This document shows, in pieces, positions 56,358 to 64,000 of a DNA stretch of 64,000 bases. The stretch covers positions 248,001-312,000 of the forward strand of contig NZ_LZZW01000012.1 in the NCBI RefSeq assembly GCF_014170375.1, written 5' to 3'. Each line of letters begins with the position of its first letter. Positions within the stretch are counted from its first letter, which is position 1. Both the position numbers and the translations under genes were made by a program. The stretch is from Variovorax sp. UMC13. GTDB lineage: Bacteria; Pseudomonadota; Gammaproteobacteria; Burkholderiales; Burkholderiaceae_C. Below the pieces are notes generated by a model, which saw nothing but the letters and a program-made list of their open reading frames with translations, searched no databases and was not told where the DNA came from.

Positions 56358-57992
56358 TCATGGGAGCCGATAGCGCGTACCGCTGCGCACCCCTTGCGGC
56401 GCCAAGCGCCCGTCCTTGACGAGTTGCTCGACCGCTCGGCGAACACGGGAACGCGGGATCTCCTGGCCGATGCGCTGGTGGACCTCGCCGATCCTCGACT
56501 GCGGATAGCGCCCCACGTCTTCCACGATGAGCGCCAGCAACCGATGCGGCTCGATGCGCTGGAGCGTGGTCTGCCCCGCGAAATCGAGGCTGCGCAGCAA
56601 TCCTGGATCGACGAAGTAGCGCGTGGCCTGGGTGCGGCCGACGCTCTGCACCAACTGCCACGCCAGCAGGCGCCTGATCCAGGGCTGCAGCGCGTCCACG
56701 TCCGGCAACTCGACCCGGGCGGCCAATTCGCGGGCCGTCAGTGCGTCATGCTGCGCCAACAAGCCCAAGGCGATGCGCTCGCGCTGCGTGAGCTGATAGC
56801 TCTGGTCCGCCTTGGCGATGAAGTCGATGACCTCGGGCTTGAGGATGCGGCGATACACGGTGACTTGCACGCGGTCATGCGTCTCGATCAGCTCCGGCGC
56901 AGGCCGGCCCTGTGACAGCAGCACCTCGTAGATCTTGTCGATGCCGCTGCCCTCCCGCTCCATCAACTTCAGGTCATGGAACAACCGGGCGAGATGCTCG
57001 TTGCGGCGCACGGTCGTATGCAGCACGTTCTGCGGCGTGACACCCAGCGGCAAGAGGCCGGGATTGACGATCTCCAGGCGGTCGGGGTGCAGGTTCAGGA
57101 AGATGTCGCCGCGCTGGGTGTAAGGCCGGTGTACCAGCGCATTGACCAGCAGTTCGCGCACCACGATTTCATCGAAGGCTGGCACGCTCTGGCGATACAG
57201 GCCGTCGGGCAGTTCGTAGCGCTCGCGGAAATCCGGCACCTGCTGCCAGACTGCTTCGATGAGCGACATCGGGCTCAGCGCATGGTCGTCCCACACCAGC
57301 TTGTTGACCTTCTGGCCGTGCGCGTCGTACTTGATGAACTGAACGACCGGGGCGGTCGCCAACCGGGCGCGCTGGGCCGGACGCCCAAGGCAGAGCAGGC
57401 CCAGATGGGTGAGGTGTCCCTCGGATGCAAGAAGGTAGTGGGACAAGAGCTCAGGATCGGACTTTTCCTTAACCGAGGATTTGACGCGATCGGACATGCG
57501 CAGCGCATGCAGCAGCCCGTCAAGCTGGGCACCATCCGCCTCGGCGCTGGAAACACGCAGGCTGACCTGTGTCTCCCATGGCAGCGTCGAACGCTCGCTG
57601 GCCAAGCGCATCACATCGTCGCCGGTGACGGGCTTGCTCTGGTCGGCCACCCGCAGGAAGTAACGGCCGTCCGTGGTGGACGCCACCGCCAGCGCGCGCG
57701 GAATGCGCAGTTCGACGTACTGCCCACCGCTCGCCGCCGTGACGACATCGGGCAGCACGGTCACGTTGACGGTGCGCTCGCTCAACTTGCGTCGAAGGGT
57801 GTCCGGCAAGTCGGGAGGAATTTTCTGACCGCTCGGCGGCACCGTCTGACCATCTTCAATGCCGATCAGCAAACGGCCGCCCGTTGCATTGGCGAAAGCC
57901 ACGCAATCCTTCGCGACTTCGTTCCAGTCGGCCGTGCTGCCCGTCACCGCGCGCAAGGACTTGCAGTCGAGGAGTTGTCCTTCCTGGCTCAA
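56358..57992 (-). CDS. AlbA_2/Schlafen-type and HATPase_c-containing predicted regulator
   Basis: 544 residues. N-terminal AlbA_2-type domain (about 8-115) with NEVAKDCVAFANATGGRLLIG (part) and GIEDG; central region; a GHKL-type ATP-binding region (about 275-365) with RELLVNALVHRPY, LEIVNPGLLP and EREGSGIDKIYEVL; then winged-helix segments (about 395-540; ALTARELAARVELPD, RSRVRRAVEQLVKDG). Such COG2865-like proteins are poorly understood and often found in accessory regions. The start is TTG 57992, supported by GGGAGG 6 bases ahead. Base composition is lower in GC than its neighbours. It separates a LysR gene from its likely target. Confidence 0.85.
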   Translation of the reverse strand: MSQEGQLLDCKSLRAVTGSTADWNEVAKDCVAFANATGGRLLIGIEDGQTVPPSGQKIPPDLPDTLRRKLSERTVNVTVLPDVVTAASGGQYVELRIPRALAVASTTDGRYFLRVADQSKPVTGDDVMRLASERSTLPWETQVSLRVSSAEADGAQLDGLLHALRMSDRVKSSVKEKSDPELLSHYLLASEGHLTHLGLLCLGRPAQRARLATAPVVQFIKYDAHGQKVNKLVWDDHALSPMSLIEAVWQQVPDFRERYELPDGLYRQSVPAFDEIVVRELLVNALVHRPYTQRGDIFLNLHPDRLEIVNPGLLPLGVTPQNVLHTTVRRNEHLARLFHDLKLMEREGSGIDKIYEVLLSQGRPAPELIETHDRVQVTVYRRILKPEVIDFIAKADQSYQLTQRERIALGLLAQHDALTARELAARVELPDVDALQPWIRRLLAWQLVQSVGRTQATRYFVDPGLLRSLDFAGQTTLQRIEPHRLLALIVEDVGRYPQSRIGEVHQRIGQEIPRSRVRRAVEQLVKDGRLAPQGVRSGTRYRLP

Positions 57993-58257
57993 ACGATGCC
58001 TCCCGCAACGTGTTTCATGGGTTCCTGCTCGGCGTCGGCGGATCGTCGGCCTCTTCGACCCGCACCTCGTCGGCGCGCCAGTTTAGAGCCTCCCGCGAAG
58101 CCCGTCGCAGCCCCTGTCGCTGGGCAATGATCGATGGACCGGCACGTGAGGCCGCCGATGACTATTGATTTTCTCGCAAGTATCTTTGGTGAAAAACCGT
58201 CTTTTTCTGCAAGGACCCCAGCCTCAGACTCCACCCCATTCCCAAGGAGTCCCTTCC
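57993..58257 (+). promoter_or_regulatory. Divergent region ahead of the MFS exporter gene
   Basis: The 265-bp gap holds an AT-rich segment (58158-58200). A tentative promoter is ATGACT (58158-58163), 17 bases, TATCTT (58181-58186), about 70 bases upstream of the MFS ATG, with CAAGGAG as ribosome-binding site. An 81-codon open frame over 57989-58234 on the minus strand is not convincing. No clear palindromic LysR site was seen. Confidence 0.35.
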
Positions 58258-59460
58258 ATGCCCATCGCCCTGCTCGCGCTGACGCTCAGCGCCTACGCCA
58301 TCGGCACGACAGAGTTCGTGATCGTCGGCCTGCTACCCACCGTCGCCGCCGACCTCGGCATCGGCCTGCCCTCGGCCGGCCTGCTGGTCAGCCTCTACGC
58401 ACTGGGCGTCGCCATCGGCGCGCCGGTGCTCACCGCCCTCACGGGCAAGCTGCCGCGCAAGGCGCTGCTGCTCGGCCTGATGGCCCTGTTCACGGTCGGC
58501 AACCTGCTGGCCTGGCAGGCGCCCAGCTACGAGACGCTGGTGGCCGCGCGCATCCTGACCGGGCTCGCGCATGGCGTGTTCTTCTCGATCGGCTCGACCA
58601 TCGCCACCGGCCTGGTGCCGAAGGAGAAGGCGGCCAGCGCGATCGCGATCATGTTCACCGGCCTGACGGTGGCGCTGGTCACGGGCGTGCCGCTGGGCAC
58701 CTTCATCGGTCAGCACTTCGGCTGGCGCGAGACCTTCCTGGCCGTGTCCGCCCTCGGCGTGATCGCCCTCGTCGGCAGCTGGATCTTCGTGCCGAACAAC
58801 ATCCGCCACACCGCCCCCGCCTCGCTGGTGGAGCAGGCCAAGGTGCTGGCCGAGCCGCGGCTGCTGCTGGTCTACGCCAAGACGGCCATCGGCTACGGCG
58901 GCACCTTCATTCCCTTCACCTTCCTGGCATCGATCCTGACCGAGGTCTCGGGCTTCAGCGCCGGTGCGGTGGGATGGGTGATGCTGGTCTACGGCATCTC
59001 GGTGGCCGCGGGCAACATCTGGGGCGGCAAGCTGGCCGACCGCATGGGCCCGATCCCCGCGCTGAAGATCATCTTCGCGCTGCTGGCGGCCGTGCTGCTG
59101 GTGCTGCAGTTCACCGCGCCGCACAAGTGGCTGGCGCTGGCCACGGTGCTGGCCTGGGGCGCGGTCGCCTTCGGCAACGTGCCGGGCCTGCAGGTCTACG
59201 TGGTGATGCAGGCCGAACGCTTCACGCCGCAGGCGGTGGACGTGGCCTCGGGCCTGAACATCGCGGCCTTCAACCTCGGCATCGCCGGCGCGGCCTGGGC
59301 CGGCGGCCTGATCGTCACCCACCTGGGGCTGATGCACACGCCCTGGATCGGCGCTCTGGTGGTGCTGGTCTCGCTGGCCCTGACACAGTGGAGCGGCAAG
59401 CTCGACCGGCGTGCCGGCATCCCGCTGCGCTCCAGCGGCCCGGTGCCGGTCGGCCACTGA
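58258..59460 (+). CDS. MFS exporter, DHA1 (AraJ/YdhP-like) family
   Basis: 400-residue transporter with 12 predicted spans. The first helix has [21 protein letters not shown], typical of sugar/drug efflux MFS of the AraJ-YdhP-SotB group, and motif A appears as GKLPRKALL and [14 protein letters not shown] precedes ATG 58258. It lies ahead of dkgB in the same direction, 133 bases apart, and the pair may be controlled by the YafC-like LysR on the far side of the inserted gene. The substrate is unknown. Confidence 0.93.
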   Translation: MPIALLALTLSAYAIGTTEFVIVGLLPTVAADLGIGLPSAGLLVSLYALGVAIGAPVLTALTGKLPRKALLLGLMALFTVGNLLAWQAPSYETLVAARILTGLAHGVFFSIGSTIATGLVPKEKAASAIAIMFTGLTVALVTGVPLGTFIGQHFGWRETFLAVSALGVIALVGSWIFVPNNIRHTAPASLVEQAKVLAEPRLLLVYAKTAIGYGGTFIPFTFLASILTEVSGFSAGAVGWVMLVYGISVAAGNIWGGKLADRMGPIPALKIIFALLAAVLLVLQFTAPHKWLALATVLAWGAVAFGNVPGLQVYVVMQAERFTPQAVDVASGLNIAAFNLGIAGAAWAGGLIVTHLGLMHTPWIGALVVLVSLALTQWSGKLDRRAGIPLRSSGPVPVGH

Positions 59461-59509
59461 CGCCTTTGCCACAGCCGCGGGCTTCGCTGCGCGCAGCCCG
59501 CATGTTCCC

Positions 59510-59526
59510 GGCCCCTCGAAGGGGCC
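59510..59526. other. Small hairpin in the MFS-dkgB gap
   Basis: GGCCCCT-CGA-AGGGGCC, a 7-bp stem with no U-run, in the 133-bp gap. Another GC-rich inverted pair, GCGGGCT ... AGCCCGC, lies just upstream (59477-59501). They may slow readthrough or protect the mRNA end. Low confidence in function. Confidence 0.3.
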
Positions 59527-59593
59527 AAATCCGATCCCCCGGCATCCACGAAGCGATCCGCCGGATCATCCACGCAAGAGAAAGAAACGCCTC

Positions 59594-60409
59594 ATGAGCA
59601 CGCACAACACCATCCCCGCCTTCGGCCTCGGCACCTTCCGCTTGCAGGACCAGGTCGTGATCGACTCGGTCAAGACCGGCCTCGAACTCGGCTACCGCGC
59701 GATCGACACCGCGCAGATCTACGGCAACGAAGCCGAGGTCGGCCAGGCCATCGCCGAGAGCGGCGTGGCCCGCCAGGACCTGTTCATCACGACCAAGATC
59801 TGGACCGACAACTACGCGCAGGACAAGCTGGTGCCCAGCCTGAAGGACAGCCTGGCCAAGCTGCGCACCGATCAGGTCGACCTGACGCTGATCCACTGGC
59901 CCTCGCCCGGCAACGCCGTGCCGGTGGCCGAGTTCATGGGCGCGCTGGCCGAGGCCAAGGCGCAGGGCCTGACGAAGCACATCGGCGTGTCGAACTTCAA
60001 CATCGCGTTGATGAAGGAAGCCATCGCCGCCGTGGGCGCCGACGCCATCGCGACGAACCAGATCGAGCTCTCGCCCTTCCTGCAGAACCGCAAGCTGGTC
60101 GAGTTCGCGAAGAGCCAGAGCATCCACATCACCTCGTACATGACGCTGGCCTACGGCAAGGCGCTGCAGGACCCGGTGATCGGCGCCATCGCCAAGGCGC
60201 ACGACGCGACGCCCGCGCAGGTGATCCTGGCCTGGGCGATGCAGCTGGGCTACGCGGTGATCCCCTCGTCCACGAAGCGCGAGAACCTGGCGAGCAACCT
60301 GCTGGCGCAGCAGCTCACGTTGAGCGATGCCGACATGGCGCAGATCGCCGCGCTCGAGTGCAACGGCCGGCTGGTCAGCCCCGACGGCCTGGCACCGGCC
60401 TGGGATTGA
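59594..60409 (+). CDS. dkgB: 2,5-diketo-D-gluconate reductase B (aldo-keto reductase)
   Basis: 271-residue NADPH-dependent aldo-keto reductase. It follows E. coli DkgB closely: [17 protein letters not shown] at the start, [20 protein letters not shown] with catalytic Asp and Tyr, TTKIW with the Lys, [12 protein letters not shown] with the His, [18 protein letters not shown], and [15 protein letters not shown] for cofactor binding, ending GLAPAWD. It reduces methylglyoxal-type and 2,5-diketogluconate carbonyls. It is followed at 5 bases by a small MoaF-like gene. Confidence 0.95.
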   Translation: MSTHNTIPAFGLGTFRLQDQVVIDSVKTGLELGYRAIDTAQIYGNEAEVGQAIAESGVARQDLFITTKIWTDNYAQDKLVPSLKDSLAKLRTDQVDLTLIHWPSPGNAVPVAEFMGALAEAKAQGLTKHIGVSNFNIALMKEAIAAVGADAIATNQIELSPFLQNRKLVEFAKSQSIHITSYMTLAYGKALQDPVIGAIAKAHDATPAQVILAWAMQLGYAVIPSSTKRENLASNLLAQQLTLSDADMAQIAALECNGRLVSPDGLAPAWD

Positions 60410-60414
60410 GCGCC

Positions 60415-60750
60415 ATGTCACACGACACGCTGCCCTTCGTGGGCCGTTCCTTCGAGATCCGCTACGGCACGGCCATGACGGTGCGCAACAGCTACGCCGG
60501 CGACGGCCGCACCATGACCTACGAGGTCACCGAGGGCGAGTTCGCCGGGGCCACGGCCACGGTGCAGTACGAGGCGGTGGCGCTGTCGCCGGGCCTGTTC
60601 GCCCTGTCGTGGCAGGAAGCCGACCGCGGCGTGGTGGTGCACCTCGACGACTTCTCGGCCGGCAGCTCGCGCAGCTTCTACACCACCGCGGGGCTCGAAC
60701 TGTTCCGCATGGCCGGCACGCTGACGCGCATCGAACAGCCCGCGCCATGA
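60415..60750 (+). CDS. MoaF-related small protein
   Basis: 111-residue single-domain protein. VGRSFEIRYGTAMTV, MTYEVTEGEFAGATATVQY and LFALSWQEADRGVVVHLDDF fit the beta-barrel (lipocalin-like) MoaF C-terminal family. MoaF itself is a regulator gene annotated as molybdenum cofactor protein F, but no molybdenum genes are near, so function is unknown. It begins 5 bases after dkgB and its stop overlaps the next gene (ATGA). Confidence 0.7.
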   Translation: MSHDTLPFVGRSFEIRYGTAMTVRNSYAGDGRTMTYEVTEGEFAGATATVQYEAVALSPGLFALSWQEADRGVVVHLDDFSAGSSRSFYTTAGLELFRMAGTLTRIEQPAP

Positions 60751-61175
60751 GCACCGCGCCCGAATACATCCGCACGCCCACCGGCTACCTGATGGTGCTG
60801 CGCCAGGGCGCGGACGTGTTCGCGCGGCTCGAGCACCTGGCGATCGCGGAAGCGATTCCGTCGGCCAGCTTCACCGGGCTGGGCTTCGTGCACGCGACCT
60901 TCGGCTTCTGGGACGCGGCGAAGAAGGTGTTCGAGCCGCAGACCTTCCGCGACGTCGAGCTCGGCAGCCTGGTCGGCAGCCTGGCGTGGAAGGAGGGCCG
61001 GCCCTCGGTCCATGCCCACGGCGTGGCGGCCGGGCGCGATTTCCGCGCCTACGGCGGCCACCTGCTGGGGCTGGAGGTCGGCACCGGCTCGCTCGAGCTC
61101 ACGCTGCTGCTGCACGACAAGCGCCTCGAGCGCGCCATCGACGAGTGCCTCGGCGCCAACGTGCTGGGCCTCTGA
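60747..61175 (+). CDS. PPC/DUF296 domain protein
   Basis: 142-residue protein of the plants-and-prokaryotes-conserved (DUF296) type. GYLMVLRQGADVFARLEHLA at the start, SFTGLGFVHATFGFWDAAK, a His-rich centre SVHAHGVAAGRDFRAYGGHL likely to be metal- or DNA-related, and the end LGANVLGL. In plants the domain accompanies AT-hooks; here it is alone, so DNA binding is not established. Translationally coupled to the MoaF-like gene and 82 bases before the second MFS gene. Confidence 0.85.
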   Translation: MSTAPEYIRTPTGYLMVLRQGADVFARLEHLAIAEAIPSASFTGLGFVHATFGFWDAAKKVFEPQTFRDVELGSLVGSLAWKEGRPSVHAHGVAAGRDFRAYGGHLLGLEVGTGSLELTLLLHDKRLERAIDECLGANVLGL

Positions 61176-61257
61176 CACATCGCGCGGGCAGGATGCCGTC
61201 GACCATCGACGGCACCGATCCTGCTTGCGCATCCTTCATTCAACGAACGGCCCCCCC

Positions 61258-62427
61258 ATGAAATCCACCTGGTCCCTGCTGGCGCTCGCCGTCGGCGCCT
61301 TCGGCATCGGCACCACCGAGTTCGCGCCCATGGGCCTGCTGCCCGTGATCGCCGACGGCGTGCAGGTGTCGATCCCCTCCGCCGGCCTGCTGATCAGCGC
61401 CTACGCCATCGGCGTGATGGTGGGCGCGCCGCTGATGACGCTGGCGCTCGGGCGCATCCGCGTCAAGGCGGCGCTGATCGCGCTGATGAGCATCTTCGTG
61501 CTCGGCAACCTGCTGTCGGCGCTGGCGCCCGGCTACTGGACGCTGCTGGCCGCGCGGCTGGTCACCAGCCTCAACCACGGCGCCTTCTTCGGCCTCGGCT
61601 CGGTGGTGGCGGCCAGCCTGGTGCCCAAGGACAAGCAGGCCAGCGCGGTGGCGACCATGTTCATGGGCCTGACCATCGCCAACATCGGCGGCGTGCCCGC
61701 CGCCACCTGGATCGGCCAGCAGATCGGCTGGCGCATGGCCTTCGCCGCCACGGCCGGCCTGGGCGTGCTGGCCATCGCGGCGCTGGCCTGGGCGCTGCCG
61801 CGCGGCGAGGCCGGCCAGATGCCCGAGGTGCGCAAGGAGCTGCGCGTGCTGAGCCAGCCCGAGGTGCTGATGGCCATGGCCACCACCGTGATGGGCGCGG
61901 GCGCGATGTTCACGCTCTACACCTACGTGGCGCCGGTGCTGCAGAGCCTGACGCATGCCTCCACCGGCTTTGTCACGCTGGCGCTGGTGCTGATCGGCAT
62001 CGGCTTCACGATCGGCAATGCGCTGGGCGGCCGGCTGGCCGACTGGTCGCTCGACGGCGCCACCCGGCTGTTCCTGGCCGCGCTGGCGGTGATCATGCTG
62101 GCCCTGCCCTGGCTGCTGCCCAGCCACGCCGGCGCGCTGGTCGGGCTGCTGGTGTGGGGCATCGCCACCTTCGCCATCGTGCCGCCGGTGCAGATGCGCG
62201 TGATGCAGGCCGCGGCCGGCGCGCCGGGGCTGGCCTCGTCGGTCAACGTCGGCGCCTTCAACCTGGGCAATGCGCTGGGCGCGGCCGTGGGCGGCGGCGT
62301 GATCTCGGCCGGCCTGGGATATGCCGCGGTGCCGATCGCGGGCGCGGCGCTGGCCGGCGGCGGCCTGCTGCTGGTGCTGGGCGGCGCGGCCCTGCGTCGG
62401 CGCCAGGCCGCGGCGAGCGCGGCTTGA
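61258..62427 (+). CDS. Second MFS exporter, DHA1 (AraJ/YdhP-like) family
   Basis: 389-residue, 12-span transporter related to the MFS at 58258: LALAVGAFGIGTTEFAPMGLLPVIADG at helix 1, GVMVGAPLMTLALGRIRVK for motif A, and TWIGQQIGWRMAFAATAGLG. The pair may be ancient duplicates. A C run stands before ATG 61258 and the ribosome-binding site is poor. It is followed at 116 bases by an AraC regulator that may control it. The substrate is unknown. Confidence 0.92.
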   Translation: MKSTWSLLALAVGAFGIGTTEFAPMGLLPVIADGVQVSIPSAGLLISAYAIGVMVGAPLMTLALGRIRVKAALIALMSIFVLGNLLSALAPGYWTLLAARLVTSLNHGAFFGLGSVVAASLVPKDKQASAVATMFMGLTIANIGGVPAATWIGQQIGWRMAFAATAGLGVLAIAALAWALPRGEAGQMPEVRKELRVLSQPEVLMAMATTVMGAGAMFTLYTYVAPVLQSLTHASTGFVTLALVLIGIGFTIGNALGGRLADWSLDGATRLFLAALAVIMLALPWLLPSHAGALVGLLVWGIATFAIVPPVQMRVMQAAAGAPGLASSVNVGAFNLGNALGAAVGGGVISAGLGYAAVPIAGAALAGGGLLLVLGGAALRRRQAAASAA

Positions 62428-62543
62428 GCGCCGGGACGGCCCGTCGAGCACACCGGCGGCGCGTTGCCGCGGGCTTGACCCATGCGCTTCCAGGGTTGCG
62501 CCCGCCCGCCTAAGATGCCGCTCCGCCCACGACGACCCTGCCC

Positions 62544-63452
62544 ATGACCGCCGTCGCCGCATCGCCCAGCCGATTTGCCCGCCAGCTCGCGCACCAATAC
62601 GGGCTGGACGCGGTCGCGGCCGCGAGCGCCGGCACCCGGCCGCTGGACATGGTGCGCATGCACTACGAGCAGCCGCATCTGTTCGTGCTGGCACCGCTGC
62701 CGGCCGACGATGCCTTCGTGGTCAGCGTGGAGCTGTCGCGCGCGGGCAGCCGGCGCTTCTTCCAGGGCGATGCGCAGACGCGGCTGGGCCTGATGGAGGT
62801 CGGCGCGGTGCACATCGCCGACCTGGCGGCCCGGCCCGCGGCCTATGTCTGCAGCCCCTTCCATTCGGTGCTGTTCCGCATCACGCGCGCGGCGATGGAC
62901 GACTTCGCGCGCGATGCCGGCCAGGCCCCGGCCACGGCGCTGCGCTGCACGCCCGGCATCACCGACCCGGTGCTGGCCCATCTGGCGGCCGCCCTGCTGC
63001 CCTCGCTGCAACGTCCGCAGGAAGCCTGCCCGCTGTTCCTCGACCAGATGGCGCTGGCCCTCTACGCGCACGTGGCCCACACCTATGGCGACTCGGCGCA
63101 GCGCACGGCGACCGCGCCGGGCCGGCTGGCGCCGTGGCAGGAGCGGCGCGCCAAGGAACTGCTGGGCACCGACCTCGCGCGCGAGCTGTCGCTGGCCGAA
63201 GTGGCGGCCGAATGCGCGCTCTCGCGCAGCCATTTCGGCAAGGCCTTCAAGGCCAGCACCGGCCTGGCCCCGCACGCCTGGCGCATCGGCCGGCGCATCG
63301 AGGCCGCGCAGGCCATGCTGGGGCGCGACGACGCCTCGCTGTCGGAGATCGCCATCGCCTGCGGCTTCGCCGACCAGAGCCACCTGACACGCGCCTTCAG
63401 CGCGCGCGTGGGCCGCTCGCCGGCGCAGTGGCGGCGCATGCGCCGGACTTAG
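62544..63452 (+). CDS. AraC-family transcriptional regulator
   Basis: 302 residues. The N-terminal 190 are a cupin-type sensor domain resembling the AraC_N family. The C-terminal domain has two HTHs (about 200-300): LSLAEVAAECALSRSHFGKAFKAST and LSEIAIACGFADQSHLTRAFSARVG. Usually such regulators sense aromatic or sugar compounds and control neighbouring transporters. It lies after the second MFS in the same direction. Confidence 0.93.
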   Translation: MTAVAASPSRFARQLAHQYGLDAVAAASAGTRPLDMVRMHYEQPHLFVLAPLPADDAFVVSVELSRAGSRRFFQGDAQTRLGLMEVGAVHIADLAARPAAYVCSPFHSVLFRITRAAMDDFARDAGQAPATALRCTPGITDPVLAHLAAALLPSLQRPQEACPLFLDQMALALYAHVAHTYGDSAQRTATAPGRLAPWQERRAKELLGTDLARELSLAEVAAECALSRSHFGKAFKASTGLAPHAWRIGRRIEAAQAMLGRDDASLSEIAIACGFADQSHLTRAFSARVGRSPAQWRRMRRT

Positions 63453-63648
63453 GGGCGCGCGGTCAGCACCCCGTCAGCAACCCGCGTCGTCGGCGCTGCG
63501 GGAACCACTAAGATTTGCGCCGGCGCGCGGTCCCGCGCGCCATGCGGCCCTCCCCACCCCGTCCGTCGTTGCTGCCTCCGATGTCCGTCGACACGCTCCT
63601 CGTCCCGCCCGCGCCCCGTCGCCGTTCGCCGCCCGGGTGCGCCGCGCC

Positions 63649-64000
63649 ATGAGCCGCCAGCGCAGTTCCGCCTTCGCGTCCGGCGGCGGCGCCATGGGCG
63701 CACGGATGCGCGCCTTCGACTGGTCGGCCACGCCGCTCGGGCCCATCGCCGCCTGGCCGGCCGCGCTGCGGATCTCGGTCGACGGCATGCTGTCTTCGGA
63801 CTTCCCGGCCTGCCTGTTCTGGGGTCCGGACCTGATCGCCATCTACAACGACGGCTACCGCAAGATCCTGGCCGACAAGCCCGACGCGCTGGGCCAGCCC
63901 TTCCGCGTGACCTGGCACGAGGTCTGGGACCAGCTGCGGCCCATCGCCGAGCGGGCGCTGCAGGGCGAGTCGACCTTTATCGAGGACTTCCCGGTCCGCA
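63649..64000 (+). CDS. PAS-domain sensor protein, 3' end outside the window
   Basis: The first 117 codons are present. ATG 63649, then MSRQRSSAFASGGGAMGARM and the typical FDWSATPLGPIAAWPAALRI start, followed by a PAS fold (FPACLFWGPDLIAIYNDGYRKILADKPDALG, shown only in part). This N-terminus is characteristic of PAS-domain sensor histidine kinases of proteobacteria; the kinase part would lie to the right. The preceding 196-bp gap (63453-63648) has no feature I can name apart from an upstream Pro/Arg-rich reading frame. There is no strong ribosome-binding site. Confidence 0.8.
   Translation, partial: MSRQRSSAFASGGGAMGARMRAFDWSATPLGPIAAWPAALRISVDGMLSSDFPACLFWGPDLIAIYNDGYRKILADKPDALGQPFRVTWHEVWDQLRPIAERALQGESTFIEDFPVR

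Noticed and set aside
57989-58234. An 81-codon minus-strand frame ahead of the AlbA/HATPase gene
   Set aside because: Covers the MFS promoter region, shows no motif and has a composition like random coding; the downstream gene starts at a TTG with a strong RBS instead.

Overview
The window is a high-GC (about 70%), gene-dense stretch of a bacterial chromosome. The complete mraZ-to-lpxC dcw order, the Bug/TctAB transport genes, a beta-proteobacterial single-cysteine DksA, an HslV with an MEQFHG propeptide and an MraZ of the [17 protein letters not shown] type all point to Burkholderiales. The family Comamonadaceae is likely, and Variovorax or a close relative is my best guess; this is inferred from protein character only. 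I see no rRNA, tRNA, CRISPR array, integrase of a mobile element or transposase.

Layout. 1-5.4 kb: a gamma-glutamyltransferase-like gene (cut by the window edge) behind a Bug solute receptor, a divergent LysR regulator with a palindromic operator candidate, and a tctBA permease pair. 5.5-10 kb: a minus-strand run with a PulE/GspE-type ATPase, a spermidine-synthase-like protein, a hypoxanthine-DNA-glycosylase-like protein, an exported Lys/Ala-rich protein and a TatD nuclease. 10.1-14.2 kb: a membrane-anchored serine protease, then a MoxR-DUF58-VWA module. 14.2-25.1 kb: an orphan response regulator, a large Gly-rich lipoprotein, and housekeeping genes (YqiA-like esterase, RNase II-type exonuclease, TonB, aroE, mtgA, a plsC-cdsA-like pair). 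25.1-45.1 kb: ruvC, then on the minus strand the division and cell wall cluster mraZ-rsmH-ftsL-ftsI-murE-murF-mraY-murD-ftsW-murG-murC-ddlB-ftsQ-ftsA-ftsZ-lpxC, ending in a previously uncalled 58-codon membrane protein whose stop overlaps that of ruvC. 45.3-55.3 kb: hslVU, a TPR/STAS-like protein, dksA, a COG0523 GTPase, rlmI, xerC, a DUF484 gene and dapF. 55.3-64 kb: a YafC-like LysR gene, an AlbA/HATPase gene that looks inserted, then an MFS exporter, dkgB, two small proteins, a second MFS exporter, an AraC regulator and the start of a PAS sensor kinase.

How the genes work together. The central 20 kb builds lipid II (MurC-F, MraY, MurG, Ddl), polymerises it at the septum (FtsW/FtsI), positions the divisome (FtsZ/A/Q/L) and starts lipid A synthesis (LpxC). 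Most junctions are 1- or 4-base stop/start overlaps, so the genes are probably translated as a coupled series. A tenfold-periodic AGTG repeat upstream of mraZ is a good candidate for the MraZ operator of the whole cluster. dapF and mtgA elsewhere in the window feed the same peptidoglycan pathway.

The most unusual things seen are: a roughly 190-residue Ala/Glu/Pro insertion inside MurD; an intrinsic-terminator-like hairpin with a U-run inside the rsmH coding sequence, next to a low-GC patch; a 123-bp imperfect palindrome whose end supplies the ftsZ stop codon; a second 113-bp palindromic element before ruvC; the 58-residue membrane protein after lpxC; a DksA with a 210-residue histone-H1-like extension and only one zinc-finger cysteine, beside a GTPase carrying 16 histidines in its linker; and the AlbA/HATPase gene that splits a yafC-MFS-dkgB locus. 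No single region amounts to a demonstrably new system. These are specific leads with stated tests.
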